A stretch of DNA of 64,000 nt from Curvularia sp. ZM96. Taxonomy: Eukaryota > Ascomycota > Dothideomycetes > Pleosporales > Pleosporaceae. The DNA is taken from assembly GCA_022457065.1 (NCBI GenBank), contig JAJGBQ010000007.1:1488001-1552000 (forward strand), written 5' to 3'. Position numbers and translations under genes: made by a program. This document shows, piece by piece, positions 33,221 to 44,127 of the stretch (position 1 is the stretch's first letter; each line of letters opens with the position of its first letter). Under the pieces are notes generated by a model that worked only from the letters and a program-made list of their open reading frames with translations, did not search any database and was not told where the DNA came from.

Positions 33221-33586
33221 CTACTTCATCGTAAAATACGCCGCCCTCGCCGCAGCCCTGATTTCCTTCTCCTGCGCCATCTTCTGCCTGTCTTGTCCCG
33301 TTGCAAAAGTTTCAGAAGAAGCTACACTTTCCGTTAGCCACCCTCCGCCCCTTCAAGGTTATAAAAAAAGGGAGAGGGAGGTTTCAGACTTACATCTCTT
33401 GTTGTATATTCTGGCCAGCAGGCTCTTTGACGAGGAAGACTTGGAGGAGGCTATGGATTGCGCGTACGATGAAGCGGGTGTTGCCACGTGTGGTGGAGGC
33501 GAGAAGTGGGTGTAGCTGGGTAGGTGTGCCGGTGTTACTGTTGAAGAGGGGGAAGTGGAGGTGGAGTTTGAGGTGGAAGAAGACAT
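33221..33586 (-). CDS. Small uncharacterised two-exon protein
   Basis: 97 aa from exons 33586-33394 and 33321-33221. The 72-nt intron starts GTAAGT and ends GTGTAG with a CTAAC branch. Reading across it keeps the frame and replaces an early stop with a coding-like C-terminus. The first half is Ser/Thr-rich and probably disordered (SSTSNSTSTSPSS). The second half is a charged amphipathic helix, KSLLARIYNKR then DRQKMAQEKEIRAAARAAYF, ending TMK. There is no signal peptide or membrane span. I do not recognise a family. Support comes from the perfect splice signals, matching phase (193+101 nt) and the change in composition exactly at the junction. Neither exon's frame alone is convincing. Confidence 0.65.
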
Positions 33587-34536
33587 TGTGGTGGAGTTTG
33601 CTGTTGGCTTGGAAGAAGAAGAAGAGTACTCTTGTTCAACGAAAAGGGGGGTTTGTAACGGCTGGATATAAGCTTTTGCTGATGCTGATGCTTGTGCTTG
33701 TCTGATGAAATGCTTCTTTTCGTGCTGACGACCGCGTCGTTATATATCTTGTCTCTTCTTCATCCTCTACTACCACCCGCGCTGACACCAGCACCTCCCA
33801 TCCATCTATCCGCCCTTCGGAATGGCCTGCACCATCATCATCCCTCACCACCCTCCACACATCCGACTAATCCGACAAATCACATCCCGCAATGCATACG
33901 CCCTTTATTGCCCTCTCTCCTCGGAATAAGCTGCTTGCCTGTGACTCAGGTAAAACCATGCATCCAACGGCCATTGTCGTTGGTGCACCGCTGCGCAGAT
34001 CAGGCAGCAGGCCCCGTCACGAGTCTAAGGCATCCAACGCCGACGACACACATTACGCGTAGTGCTGTGCGCGCGTTGGGGTAAGCAGATGACGAGAAGG
34101 GACATGTGGTTAAGCGTGGTATTCCGAGAGCTTGGTAAAGTTAAGGAATTTGGGGGTGGGAAGGGTTCGGAGTTCGAGGGCATGAGTGGAGAGACAGGGG
34201 TGTGGGTGTAGGATTCGGAGTCGGAATGGAAATATCGTGGCGGCTACCTTGATGGGTGGGCGCTGCAGAGATGCCATGTAGGATTTATTCCGATGCGCAG
34301 AGGGCAGGAATACAATTTCACATGTTTACATGGATAATGCGCTAGGTGCGGGAGAGACATTATTGTGTGCGTGTGGCCTTGTATCGGCATAGGGATGACT
34401 ACGGGCTAAGTGGGGTGCATGCACTAGTCTTTTGTACCTATCCTAAGATAGAGAAGCGAATGGATGTGTATATAAGAACATGAGGTACACAAGTATCTAC
34501 AAGAAAGCCACAGAGGACATCATTTGGTTATTGGTT
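33587..34536. other. Intergenic spacer
   Basis: 950 bp carrying the promoter of the small protein gene and the 3' flank of the AA9 gene. Nothing else recognised. Confidence 0.5.
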
Positions 34537-35677
34537 TTACACACACTGCGAGTAGAAGTCGTTGGTCGCCTGGCAGGTTGATCCCGAAGCACCTTGATGT
34601 CGTTAGTACCAATGTTCTCTAATGCGCATTCAATCTGACTTACAAGTCGTGCATCCAGTCCATCCCTTCCCACCACACTGCCCGTACTTGGCGATCGAGC
34701 AGCCACCACCAGAGCCACCCCCGTTTGACGGTGCGGGTGCCGCAGTCGTAACCACTGAAGTCTTCATCGTAGTTCCCTGTGTTGGAGTGACTACTGGCCC
34801 TCCCGTAGCAGTGACGACTGATCCGGCTTGACCAGCAATAGCCTCCGTACCGCCAGCGATGACTGCCGGGCCGGGCGCGACGTAAGACTTGAGATTCTGG
34901 TAGATGTTGATCAGGATACCGGGGTCGGTGGCTTTGTATGCACCTGGGAACGATACTCCAGACGGAACTACGGATCCGCCGCCGGTCACAGTGAGCTGGT
35001 AGCACGTCATGTACAACTGTGCGCCGCCCGCGGTACCCGCGGCGTGTAGGGCAATGGCTTCGGCTCTCAGGAGGTAGTCTCCTGCAGCTAGGTTCGAAGG
35101 GATCTTGACATCCATCTTGCCACAGTTCTTGTTCAGGTCCTTTGTGCCCCTGAAAAGTCAGTTAATCGAGTGAGCAGAGTTTTACAGTACTGATACCTAC
35201 CAATAGTCATCCGACCCACTGCTTCCAGAAGGATTCTTCCCCCACGTATCCTGGAAGATCTTGAAAAAGGGGTCTGAACCGTCGGCCGTGGAAGCATCAG
35301 AGACCTTGGACATGTAGACAAGGACGGGACCGTAGTGAGCGCCGCCGATGGCTTCATTGGCGCAAGAGCGGTCGCCATTTTGCTGGTGCATTTCTATAGT
35401 CACAGTGCCACCAGCTGGGACGCTGCACTTGGAGGCTGCCGGTCCGTGGTTGGCATTGCAGCGGACATCGTTGCTTGTTACGGAGGTGACGGGACTGTTG
35501 CTGTTGGGCAGTCTAGCGCATGTGGACTGGTATAGTGATGTCAGTCTTGGATGAAGGACGCTCGCACAGGCTACATATCTTGTCCACCCCGTTAACCCAC
35601 AGATCTTGGAAAGTTGCGTGGGAAGCAACCTGCGTGGCGAAGGCTGATACACTGGCTAGGATGAATTTGTTCTTCAT
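34537..35677 (-). CDS. AA9 lytic polysaccharide monooxygenase with CBM1, abnormal first splice donor
   Basis: 328 aa if spliced as exons 35677-35579, 35526-35201, 35149-34644 and 34592-34537. A signal peptide ends before HATFQDLWVNGVDK, so His20 becomes the N-terminal His of the copper brace. The second copper His is in ANEAIGGAHYGPV and the axial Tyr probably in MTCYQL. A Gly/Ser/Thr linker leads to a CBM1 (YGQCGGKGWTGCT ... GSTCQATNDFYSQCV). Such enzymes oxidatively cleave cellulose outside the cell. Introns 2 and 3 are GT-AG, intron 3 with TACTAAC. Intron 1 (35527-35578) starts with ATATGT instead of GTATGT. No GT or GC donor gives the conserved WVNGVD-STCARLP junction, whereas removing the AT...AG segment does so in phase 0. 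Either a non-canonical intron is used or the gene is newly disabled. Confidence 0.85.
35527..35578 (-). other. AT-AG intron or mutated splice donor in the AA9 gene
   Basis: Donor GACAAG|ATATGT, acceptor ATACCAG, 52 nt. The donor looks like a GTATGT with +1 G changed to A. Read through, the frame meets a stop (ATGCGCTAG region) and the catalytic domain is lost. Confidence 0.7.
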
Positions 35678-35775
35678 AATGATATATGTGATATTGCTTG
35701 ACTGGCTCAGTGAGGAACTGCAACGACTGCTGTAACCGGCTCTGCAAAATTATGGTACATGGAATCCTGTGACGT

Positions 35776-35801
35776 CTTTATACCTTGACCTGACGCCCCA
35801 G
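35776..35801 (-). promoter_or_regulatory. TATA-like box and CreA-type site upstream of the AA9 gene
   Basis: On the minus strand a TATAAAG lies at 35782-35776, about 100 bp before the ATG. A CTGGGG (35801-35796) matches the CreA/Cre1 consensus SYGGRG for carbon catabolite repression. A single six-base match can occur by chance. Confidence 0.35.
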
Positions 35802-36736
35802 GAAATCTGCAACATGGTCGCTTGCGCGTCACTGCCAGTACATTGTCCAGGCTGCTACCGCCACGTCCTAGTTGGCGCCATACCAGGTCGGATGACTTGG
35901 ATGTATATTAAGAGAAAGCTTGTCGTCACCGGGATCCAGGTCCAGTCATCCACAAGTGGTACAATGGCTGTGGTGTGGAAATTAATCGACCTGCAGCATC
36001 TCGTCTGCAACGCGTGGTCTGCCCAATCCTCGGCTCAGGAGTGATCCAAAGGCCTCATTTTCGCAGTGGGTCGCCTGTATATAGTGCACTTGACATATAG
36101 GACTATCGGATAATAGTTCCGTCTGCCAAAGGTTCCAGGGCCCTGGGTAAACGACTGTGGCTGTCTCCGATATCTGGAATAGTCTTAGTCGGAGGCCATA
36201 CCCTTCTTACACTCATCCAGCTATTGATAAAGACTGCGTACAGACAGCACTTGAAAGCTCAACTCGCCATACTCGGTCCGTTGTAGCGCAAGCATACTTT
36301 TTATGGCAGCCCCTATACCCTTGTCGTAGCAACCATGACTTGAGACCACTGAGCCAGCCGTTCATATATTACGTGGAGGGGCTATCGAAAGCAATATGTT
36401 TATATGAAGTGGAGACGCCCACGTGCCGAAATGTCGAATCCCCCAGAACCGAAGCTTGGCAAAGAAGCTTGTTTGTTTTCTTGTTTTGTAGAGTTTGGGT
36501 TCAGCCCTGGTTCCCGTAGTTAGCGAGTGCCGCGTTGCTGTCACAGGGCGGGTGGTCCGCGGAGGTAGATTGCACAGCGATGCCGCAAGCTTGGTCCCAA
36601 CGTCGGCAAGGCTGCCTCAGCGGGACTAAATCAGTTAGTGCTCAGGAAGTCGGTTGTCATCATGCACTAGGGTCGCAAGTCTATGATCTGGTGCAATGTT
36701 CCGTGCTAATCCCAGAACGTGGGAGGACGTTGTCTG

Positions 36737-36758
36737 CCTAGGGTTGTGTAACCCTAGG
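36737..36758. repeat. Perfect 9-bp inverted repeat (hairpin)
   Basis: CCTAGGGTT, four-base loop GTGT, then AACCCTAGG. It lies in the middle of a gene-free region and could be a protein-binding palindrome or a remnant of a terminal inverted repeat. Confidence 0.6.
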
Positions 36759-37530
36759 GTCTTCTCGCACGCTCACGTGACGCCCTCTCTCCTGTCTAGC
36801 CAGACCCAATCAACCGCGGGATAAAAGGTACTTTGCAACGGTATTAGCTTACTAACCACCGGCATTGTTTTAGTCCCTGAGTAGCAACTACACGTAGAAG
36901 TCCCACTCTTGTGGGGCTTTAGTAGAAGTAACTTGAGTCTTTGGCAGCAGATGGCGCACTCCGGACTTGAAATTGTCTGCAATACCGTGTGTGGACGGGA
37001 TATATATTACTACGTTTGGTTGGCAATGATCATTTGAGAGTGTACAGGTGAACAAGCTCCACAAGCGGCTTGTATTAGCTATTTCCGTACACCATCCTGT
37101 CGCCTATGTTAGCCTCAATTTATATGTGTACACATATAAGCAGCAGGAGCTTGACTGCAAACGTCAAGCCGAGGAATAAAAGGCAATACGCCCTCGCTCA
37201 ACGCATCAAGTAACTTTAAATCATACAATCGCGTCCTATCGAAGCCCCACTACACTACGCTCCACGGCCCGTCCTCCTTTAAGCACCGGCAGCATACCAG
37301 TACCACGAATGGAGGGGAAGAGAGGTGAGCGAGAAGAAAGTGGGGTTCGACATGCGGCCCAGCGCCGGCATTCCGTGAGCTGTTCGTTGCATGACGTTTG
37401 AGCTCTGCAGCTACCCCGTACCGTATCGTCAACAAAACTCTCGGCCTTCCAATTCCGCCTCTTTCCTCTCAAACCGCATCAGCCTTCAATTGCTCGGGAA
37501 GAAGAGAAAGCAACTTGACTACAACTCACA

Positions 37531-38812
37531 ATGTCGTCACCAAAGACCGTCCGTTGGGGCATTCTCGCCACGGGAGGCATCGCCATCACCTTGTAAGTGG
37601 TAGCTTCTACCCCGCCATTGTGCTACACCATACCCCACCATAGCTCTACAAACTCACACGAATGACAACAGCGCCAAAGACCTGCTGTGCGATCCCACAA
37701 CACGTGGGGTAAAGCATCTCAAGCATACCGTTGTTGCTGCCGCGTCGTCGGCCTCGGAATCGCGTGCGAAGGACTTCCTGAAGGAGGTGGGCGCGCCGTC
37801 GGACGCAAAGGCATATGGCTCGTACGAGGAGTTTGTCAAGAACCCCGACATTGACATTGTGTACATTGCGACACCGCACTCGCACCACTACCAAAATGCC
37901 ATGCTCTGCTTGGAGGCGGGCAAGAATGTGCTGTGTGAGAAGGCGTTTACCGTCAACGCCGCCCAGGCACGCAAGCTGGCCGAGGTCGCGAGGTCAAAGA
38001 ACCTGTTCCTGATGGAGGCAGTGTGGACTCGCTACTTTCCCCTGTCCATCTATGTGCGTGAGCAAATCACGGCTGGACGCATTGGGCCTATCACACGTGT
38101 TATTTCGGACAACAGCATGGCGCTCGACCCCGAGAACAACTTCAAGGATGGCAAGAACCGCATGGTCAACCCAGATCTGGCTGGCGGTGCCCTGCTCGAT
38201 CTCGGTATTTACGCTCTGACCTGGGTCTTCCAGACCATGTACCACACCCAGCCGGAGAAGACGCGCCAGGCACCCCAGCTGCTAGCCTTTGTCAAGAACT
38301 ATGAGCCGACGGGCAAGGCAGATGAGCACAGCACCATGATCCTGCGGTTCCCGCGCTCCAAAGAGGAAGGTGGTGAGGCGCATGCCGTCGCTACGACATC
38401 CCTTCGCGTAGCCACCTCTCCCGGAGGAAACATGGATGCACCTTTTGTCCGCATCCAGGGACCCAAGGGCGAGATTCAAGTGTTTGGGCACTCGTTCCGC
38501 CCTCTCTCTACCAAGATTATCGGCTCCGACGGCAAGGTCGAGACCAAGGAATTTCCTATTCCAGGCCCAGGTAAGGGAAGCGGATGGTACAACGGTTTCG
38601 GTGGCTCATTGCAATCAGAAGGAGAAGGCCAGGGTATGTTCTGGGAAGCAGATGAGGCGGCGGACGCTGTCATCAATGGGAGGAAGGAGGGCAGGTTCCT
38701 CGGCCTGGACGAAAGTGTGTTGATCATGGAGGTCATGGACGAAGTAAGAAAGCAGGGGGGCTTGGTATACCCGGAGAAGATTGAGACCCTAGACTACCCT
38801 ACCCAGCTGTAG
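37531..38812 (+). CDS. GFO/IDH/MocA oxidoreductase, dihydrodiol / D-xylose dehydrogenase-like
   Basis: 400 aa from exons 37531-37592 and 37672-38812; the intron is GTAAGT...CAACAG. The N-terminal Rossmann fold starts VRWGILATGGIAITFAKDL and includes DIDIVYIATPHSHHYQNAM and GKNVLCEKAFTVNAAQARKL, the family's EKP-type motif with Ala instead of Pro. The C-terminal part has MEAVWTRYFPL, GGALLDLGIYALTW and the alpha/beta sheet domain. This matches NADP-dependent trans-1,2-dihydrobenzene-1,2-diol dehydrogenase and fungal D-xylose 1-dehydrogenase relatives. The start is the first ATG, right before the conserved strand. It is probably cytosolic. The neighbouring AA9 gene gives weak support for a role in plant sugar use, but the substrate cannot be assigned. 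Confidence 0.92.
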
Positions 38813-40570
38813 GCGTGGTCGGCTAGGCGTACTTGTGAGATGACTTCATAGCAAGGCATAGCCTACCCCTGCATATCGGGTCATGGCCCCAAGATATTGC
38901 GATCATCCTAGCACTGATCTCTTCACATGTAGGAAGTTCTCGATTAGCATGTTCAAGGTCCTTGGGTCTCGTTCCGCTATTACTACTCCATATGTTTCCT
39001 GATTAGCAGCATTGACCGCTAAAGTGACAGGCTTTGCCTACCCCTGCGTCACGGCTCCGAATTTCTTCTCCACATTCCGATGATCAATCCACCATGTCGT
39101 TTCGCGGTTGGCCTGTGAAACGACGTGCTTCGTCAGAAATGCAAAGAGAGAAGTTGAGAGATTGAGGCGGATCCGAGCCGCATCGGATAAGGCGTGAGAC
39201 TGATTCAAGGCCGCATTATGACGTCGCACTGGGTCGGCCAGAGCCGAATCTAGAGTATGTAGAGATAGCCACTATGGCGCAATAGCAGACCGCTGCGCGT
39301 AGAAAAGAAGGCGATCATGCTGAAAGCAGGGGCGCCGGGCAGGTGTCGCCCGTTGCATATCCTTGCCGTGCGTATAGAGGATACAGGAATCTGTATGGTT
39401 AAGGTACGCTTGTCACGTCTGCGCGGCAGTCGGAAGCTGTACCGGAACACGACCAAGAATTAATGTGGATCGTTTTCGGGCCTATGTTGTCTGAACATGG
39501 TCCAGACTCGAGACGGAGCGACGATCTGTGTGATTGATAGGCCCCCAGTGTATACAATGACCTCTGCCATTCGCATCCCTCCAGGCCAGGCGACCGAGTC
39601 GAGAGAAGATTCGAAACTGGCGTCGGCTAGTGCACGTCGACGGCTCTTGGCAGGCCTACTCTTTGAAGCTTGGTGGCAGCTGCCTGGGCATCACGAGCAG
39701 TGGCAATGCATGCATAGATGTGGTACGCTTCTCTGCCGCCGGGGACGAACTGATGGGGCAGAATGGTCCTGACTTTGCGGCCCGAAAGGCGTCTCGTCAC
39801 GGACGCGGCGTGGGTTGGGTGGTGGAGGAGGTAGTGTTGCTACGACATGTTCAGCAGTAGACAGTCGTGGGTAACGTGCAGGCCCAAGGCGGCTAGGGCG
39901 AAACGCGGTATTGCCGACCTAGGGAAGAATAGCGATGGTGGTGGGGAGAGGGTGGCCGGAACATGCCGCGACGCTAGGGCTGGTGGGGACGGGTGGGACT
40001 GGGCAACGTGTTAGCAGGCAGCGGGAAGGGGATACTCAGATACGTCGAGTCATCCCCTGTGCAATCGATCGTGCAGGAATTCGTATCCGAGTCATGCCCG
40101 CAGCAGCACGAAAGAGAGAGCGTGGGCGCCGTTTGTGGTAAGGTGGAGGATAGGTGCTCCTAGTTGCAGTCGGTTGGCATCCGCGTCCCCCGCATCAAAC
40201 GGTGGCGCAACAAGGGCTCCAGTGTTGCAGCTGCGTGCCCCGAGCCGCATTGGTATGTACGGAGCATGTACAGACGGCACTCTGGCCGGTTCCGCTGGAC
40301 AGAGGAGAGTGAGGCTGGGGAGGCGTGCAGGTGCTCGGTTGGTTGGTTGGTTGGCTGCAGCGGGCGTGGAGAGCGACAAGGCGAGCCGACAAGGCCACGA
40401 CAACGACGACGGCGACGACGACGAGACGCGACGAGACGAGGCTTGGGCGGGAATGGCACAGACAGACGAGCGCTGGGTCGGCGCTGGGCCGGCGCTGGCG
40501 CTGGCTGCGCTCAGGCCCACCAGCGAGGAGACGATGGTGGTTCAATTACCGACGCTCCGGGCAGCAGCAC

Positions 40571-40595
40571 CATGGCATGCCATGGCATGCCATGG
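40571..40595. repeat. Palindromic tandem repeat CATGGCATGC
   Basis: The ten-base unit CATGGCATGC occurs twice, followed by CATGG. The array is its own reverse complement, so it offers overlapping symmetric sites. It lies about 170-195 bp upstream of the ATG of the Zn2Cys6 regulator, where it could be a binding site; this is inference. Confidence 0.6.
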
Positions 40596-40679
40596 GCGGG
40601 CTGGACGTGATAGAGTCCCTGCACTACCACTGAAAAGTTCGGCGCATTCGCATCTCGCACTGGCAGCGGCAGTTTTTGG

Positions 40680-40736
40680 ATGCATTTGCAGCGGCGTCGA
40701 GACATGCACACCATGCTTCTTCTCCCTGCGTCGTGA
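40680..40736 (+). other. Upstream open reading frame of the Zn2Cys6 gene
   Basis: An 18-codon frame (three in-frame ATGs, then TGA) ends 29 bases before the main ATG at 40766 and is in a different frame. If the transcript starts upstream of 40680 it would lower translation of the regulator. Confidence 0.4.
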
Positions 40737-40765
40737 ACCTCGCCCGCACCCACCCGCCCACGCCC

Positions 40766-43030
40766 ATGTCCACCTCGACGTCGACACCCGCGCCCACCGT
40801 CCACTCGCGCCGTGTCCCTCTCGACAAACGCAAGCGCACCGAGACGAGCTGCGACAAGTGCAAGTCGCGCAAGCAGAAATGCCGCAAAGAGCCGGGTCAG
40901 GATGCGTGCCGGTACTGTCTGGTCCACAACATCGAGTGCCTGACGACACAGCCGCGCAAGAAGCGCCTCTACGGGAGCGTCGAAGGCCTGGGGACTCGTC
41001 TGGCGCTGCTCGAGGCCCTGGTCAAGGGACTGCTGCCAGAGGCCGACGTCTCGAGCACTGAATCGCTGCGCCAGCTCGCCACATCGCATGGCATCCCGCT
41101 GCCTGACTCGGCCGTCGTCGATGGCGGCGGCGAGCACCACGATGGCGGCGACAGTGAGAGCGACGACACCGTGTCTCTCCTGCCGGACCAGCAGGGCCAG
41201 GTGCAGTACATCGGCCCCGGCAGCTCCTTCTCCTTCCACCTCAAGCTGCGCACCCTCGTCGGAAGGGGCCCTCTGCGAGAGTTTGTCCTGTTTGGCAAGA
41301 ACGCCGCTGCCTCCGCGTCGCCAGACGAGACTGAACCCCAGCGCTCCTTCCCTCCCAACCCGCCCGGCTCCGGCGACATCACCCCCCACCAGCACCACCA
41401 TGGCTCCGTCTCGGCCGCTGCTGTGGCCGCCCCGGCCCCAAACCAACGCCCTACCCTGGAGCTCCTCATCCGCACCTTCTTCGACCGCGTCCACCCAGAC
41501 GTCCCCATCCTGCATGAACCTTCTTTCCGTGAGGCCTACGAGGCCTGGCTGGCCAATCCCCGCAATGCCGACCCTGCCTGGCTGTGCTGCTTCACCTGCA
41601 TGTTGCTGCTCGCTCGCCGCACCGCCAGCGTCACCTTTCCCGAAGACCAGGAGCGCTTGTGGTGGCAGCGTGTGCAAAAGCTGCTTCCGGGCGTCATCTT
41701 CACCTCCAGCATCACAGCCGTCCAGGCCCTGATGCTTGCCGCCTTGCATCTCCACAACACCAACCACCGTGACGCCTGCTGGAATCTGACCGGCGCCGCT
41801 GTCCGCATAGCCCACGCCATCGGCCTGCATCAAGAAGGCGTAAGCACTGGAGGCACGCCCCTCGCCAAGGAACTGCGCAGAGTACTCTGGTGGACGCTGT
41901 ACGCCTTTGAAATCATGCAAGTATCGTCTTATGACCGCCCCAGCGCAATCGAAACCTCGGCCGCCAAGCTTCGCTGTCCCAACGAAAAGATCATGGGCAC
42001 CCCTCCAGGCTTCTTGGCCTGCTCAGTACGTCTGTGGACGCTACTAGGAGCCACCTGTCGTGCTCCCAGGTGGCTCAAATCCAATGCCAGCGACGAGTCC
42101 TACGTTGGCCCGCTATCTCCTGCCTCTTCCGTGCTGCGCGACCTGGTCCGGTGGAAAGAGACGCTTCCCCAGCATTTGCACGTAGATGCCATCGATGCCA
42201 TTCCACAAGTCTTCCATCGCGGTCTGCTCATCATGCACTGTGTCTATCACTACACCATTATCGTCTTGTGTCGCTCGGCACTACTCGCCCGTGCTTCGAC
42301 GCTAAGCAAAACGAACCAAGACCCTACCAACGCAGCACTTGTGGCAATGGCCGACGCCTGCTCGGAATCTGGCCGCGAGCTGGCAAAGGTGCTGCTCAAG
42401 CTGGATAGCATCGGGAGGTTCGATGCTGTTATTACGAGTGATGTCTGGTACATGCTCGCTTCAAGCTCAGCACTAGTCCTTGATCTGGTTTGCCTGAACA
42501 AACTAGACGGTACAGACATGTCCGAATCCCGTATTCTGCTGTCTCAGCTTGCCGACCTGGCCCAACGACACCGCCGAAACCCATTCATGCCTGGCACATT
42601 AGAAAAATTCGCCTCCCTCGTTCCCGAACTCCACTCCATGGCCGACTCGCTGGCTTCGCCTGTCCGAATCGCCGAACCAAAAGTAGAGACGCACGACCCT
42701 CCACAGCAACCCACAATCCAAACTCAGCAGCTGTCACAACCCGACGCTGTGCCGCACATGTACCATCAATCCCCACCGGCAACAGGCACCTACATGTTTG
42801 CAGAAGACATGCAAAGCCGCATCTATCCCGACCAAGCCTACATTGGCCCCACCATGCATCCTAGCGGCCGCTTCGACCGCAACACCCAAATGCACTTTAT
42901 GGACTTTACCATCAACAATATGAACGACTGGAGTTGGAACGATATGAGCAGTCTACTCGGCCCAGAGGGCGTCCCCAACATGCCTGGAGATCCTCACATG
43001 CATGGCCCGCAGTCTACAGGGCCAAACTAA
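40766..43030 (+). CDS. Zn2Cys6 transcription factor with fungal-specific middle homology region
   Basis: 754 aa in a single exon. The ATG at 40766 is used; the longer frame opens with TTG. The binuclear zinc cluster is near residues 30-58, CDKCKSRKQKC then CRYCLVHNIEC, spacing C-X2-C-X6-C-X8-C-X2-C-X6-C. Basic residues follow it (RKKRLYGS), then a short leucine-rich, coiled-coil-like linker. The fungal-specific regulatory domain spans about 240-560, with LLIRTFFDRVHPDVPILHEP, ARRTASVTFPEDQ, GAAVRIAHAIGLHQEG and RRVLWWTLYAFEI. The C-terminus is Gln/Pro/Met-rich, likely activating. It is a nuclear DNA-binding regulator. The targets cannot be named; no pathway gene is directly adjacent. A 469-codon antisense frame is a shadow of GC-rich codon use. 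Confidence 0.93.
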   Translation: MSTSTSTPAPTVHSRRVPLDKRKRTETSCDKCKSRKQKCRKEPGQDACRYCLVHNIECLTTQPRKKRLYGSVEGLGTRLALLEALVKGLLPEADVSSTESLRQLATSHGIPLPDSAVVDGGGEHHDGGDSESDDTVSLLPDQQGQVQYIGPGSSFSFHLKLRTLVGRGPLREFVLFGKNAAASASPDETEPQRSFPPNPPGSGDITPHQHHHGSVSAAAVAAPAPNQRPTLELLIRTFFDRVHPDVPILHEPSFREAYEAWLANPRNADPAWLCCFTCMLLLARRTASVTFPEDQERLWWQRVQKLLPGVIFTSSITAVQALMLAALHLHNTNHRDACWNLTGAAVRIAHAIGLHQEGVSTGGTPLAKELRRVLWWTLYAFEIMQVSSYDRPSAIETSAAKLRCPNEKIMGTPPGFLACSVRLWTLLGATCRAPRWLKSNASDESYVGPLSPASSVLRDLVRWKETLPQHLHVDAIDAIPQVFHRGLLIMHCVYHYTIIVLCRSALLARASTLSKTNQDPTNAALVAMADACSESGRELAKVLLKLDSIGRFDAVITSDVWYMLASSSALVLDLVCLNKLDGTDMSESRILLSQLADLAQRHRRNPFMPGTLEKFASLVPELHSMADSLASPVRIAEPKVETHDPPQQPTIQTQQLSQPDAVPHMYHQSPPATGTYMFAEDMQSRIYPDQAYIGPTMHPSGRFDRNTQMHFMDFTINNMNDWSWNDMSSLLGPEGVPNMPGDPHMHGPQSTGPN

Positions 43031-44127
43031 ATGGGTGGCTTGTTTTGCAGATTGGTTCTTCGAAAAATGAGAGAACGCTTATATAGCACATAAGAGATAC
43101 CCCCTCCCCATTTTTGGAATTGTGCTCCCACACATATTTTGTTAGGTAGTTAGATGAAAATGTAATTGCGAGTTGCTAGACTTGCCCTTTTCTTTTATAT
43201 TACCCTAGGGTTCTGGTTTTGCGTGTGAATATATCTACATGTGATATGAGGAATCTCATCTCAACTCATTCACGCTTTAGGGACTGTATCTGAATAAGAA
43301 TGAAGTTTGTAAACTCGGATGGTGAATAGGTTTTACAAAGTGAGTAGGTGGGAGGATCTAGGAACAAACTAGCCAGGTTATTGGTGAGACTTATTCCCAT
43401 GGGCAAGTCTAAGTGAAGACTATTCGTCATAAATGTGGCCTTTTCTTATATAAGTACATTGTTTCCATCTTCTGCATTTTCTCTACGCTTGTATGCTCCG
43501 TCTCTCATTCTACCCTCTAGTCGCTCACACTATAATCTGCATTCTAGCTGAAGACGAATCCAATTTCGTTGATAAATCGGACTGCAGCGCAAACTCTCAC
43601 GACAGACACAGAGATAGACGATAAGTCAAACTTCAGTCAACTTGGTGAGAGTTTCTGCTCTCCACTATGAGAAGACTACTAACGCGTACATTGATGAGGC
43701 GTGACTGACTCGTATTCCATAATTTTTAGTATAACTACGTTTCATTACTCCCCACATAACGAAACTACGCATACCGCTGTCCTCCCTCCCCCCCCTGTTT
43801 CGAGAAAAAAAGGGCCCCCCATCCATCCAGCAGCAAACACGTGCGTATCCGTCTTCCTCGGCACACATCTTCATCCCCTGCATCCAGGCTCTCGGAATGC
43901 CGTCATACCTCGTGTGTACACATGGGCAACGGAGCTAACATACTCCATACAGTAATAAATACCCGCGCCTTGCGATAAGCGAGAAATTTCCAATCTTCTT
44001 GTCGCATTAGTCAGGAACTTGTAAAACAGTGTATGACCCCGGGAATTTCAAGTGCCGCTTTTTGTGTGGACCCCTTGTTCGGCATTTCGAGAGAAAAAGA
44101 GACAAAGTGGAGACACCGGCACTTCTC
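43031..44127. other. Intergenic spacer
   Basis: 1.1 kb, AT-rich near the end of the Zn2Cys6 gene. Short frames only. No gene or RNA recognised. Confidence 0.5.

Larger units (their letters stand above)
35678..37530. promoter_or_regulatory. Divergent intergenic region, AA9 and dihydrodiol dehydrogenase-like genes
   Basis: 1.85 kb with no supported gene. It contains the AA9 promoter elements listed separately and a perfect inverted repeat at 36737-36758. Confidence 0.45.
38813..40765. other. Spacer and promoter region of the Zn2Cys6 gene
   Basis: About 1.95 kb. It contains a GGTT tandem repeat at 40337-40354, a GAC/ACG low-complexity tract at about 40395-40440, the CATGGCATGC palindromic repeat at 40571-40595 and a short upstream reading frame at 40680-40736. 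No full gene is supported. Confidence 0.5.

Noticed and set aside
40135..41061. 308-codon plus-strand frame before and into the Zn2Cys6 gene
   Set aside because: Wrong frame for the zinc cluster; composition is low complexity from GAC/ACG repeats.
40511..41920. 469-codon minus-strand frame across the Zn2Cys6 gene
   Set aside because: Shadow of GC-rich codon use on the other strand; repetitive Gly/Glu/Ala composition and no domain.
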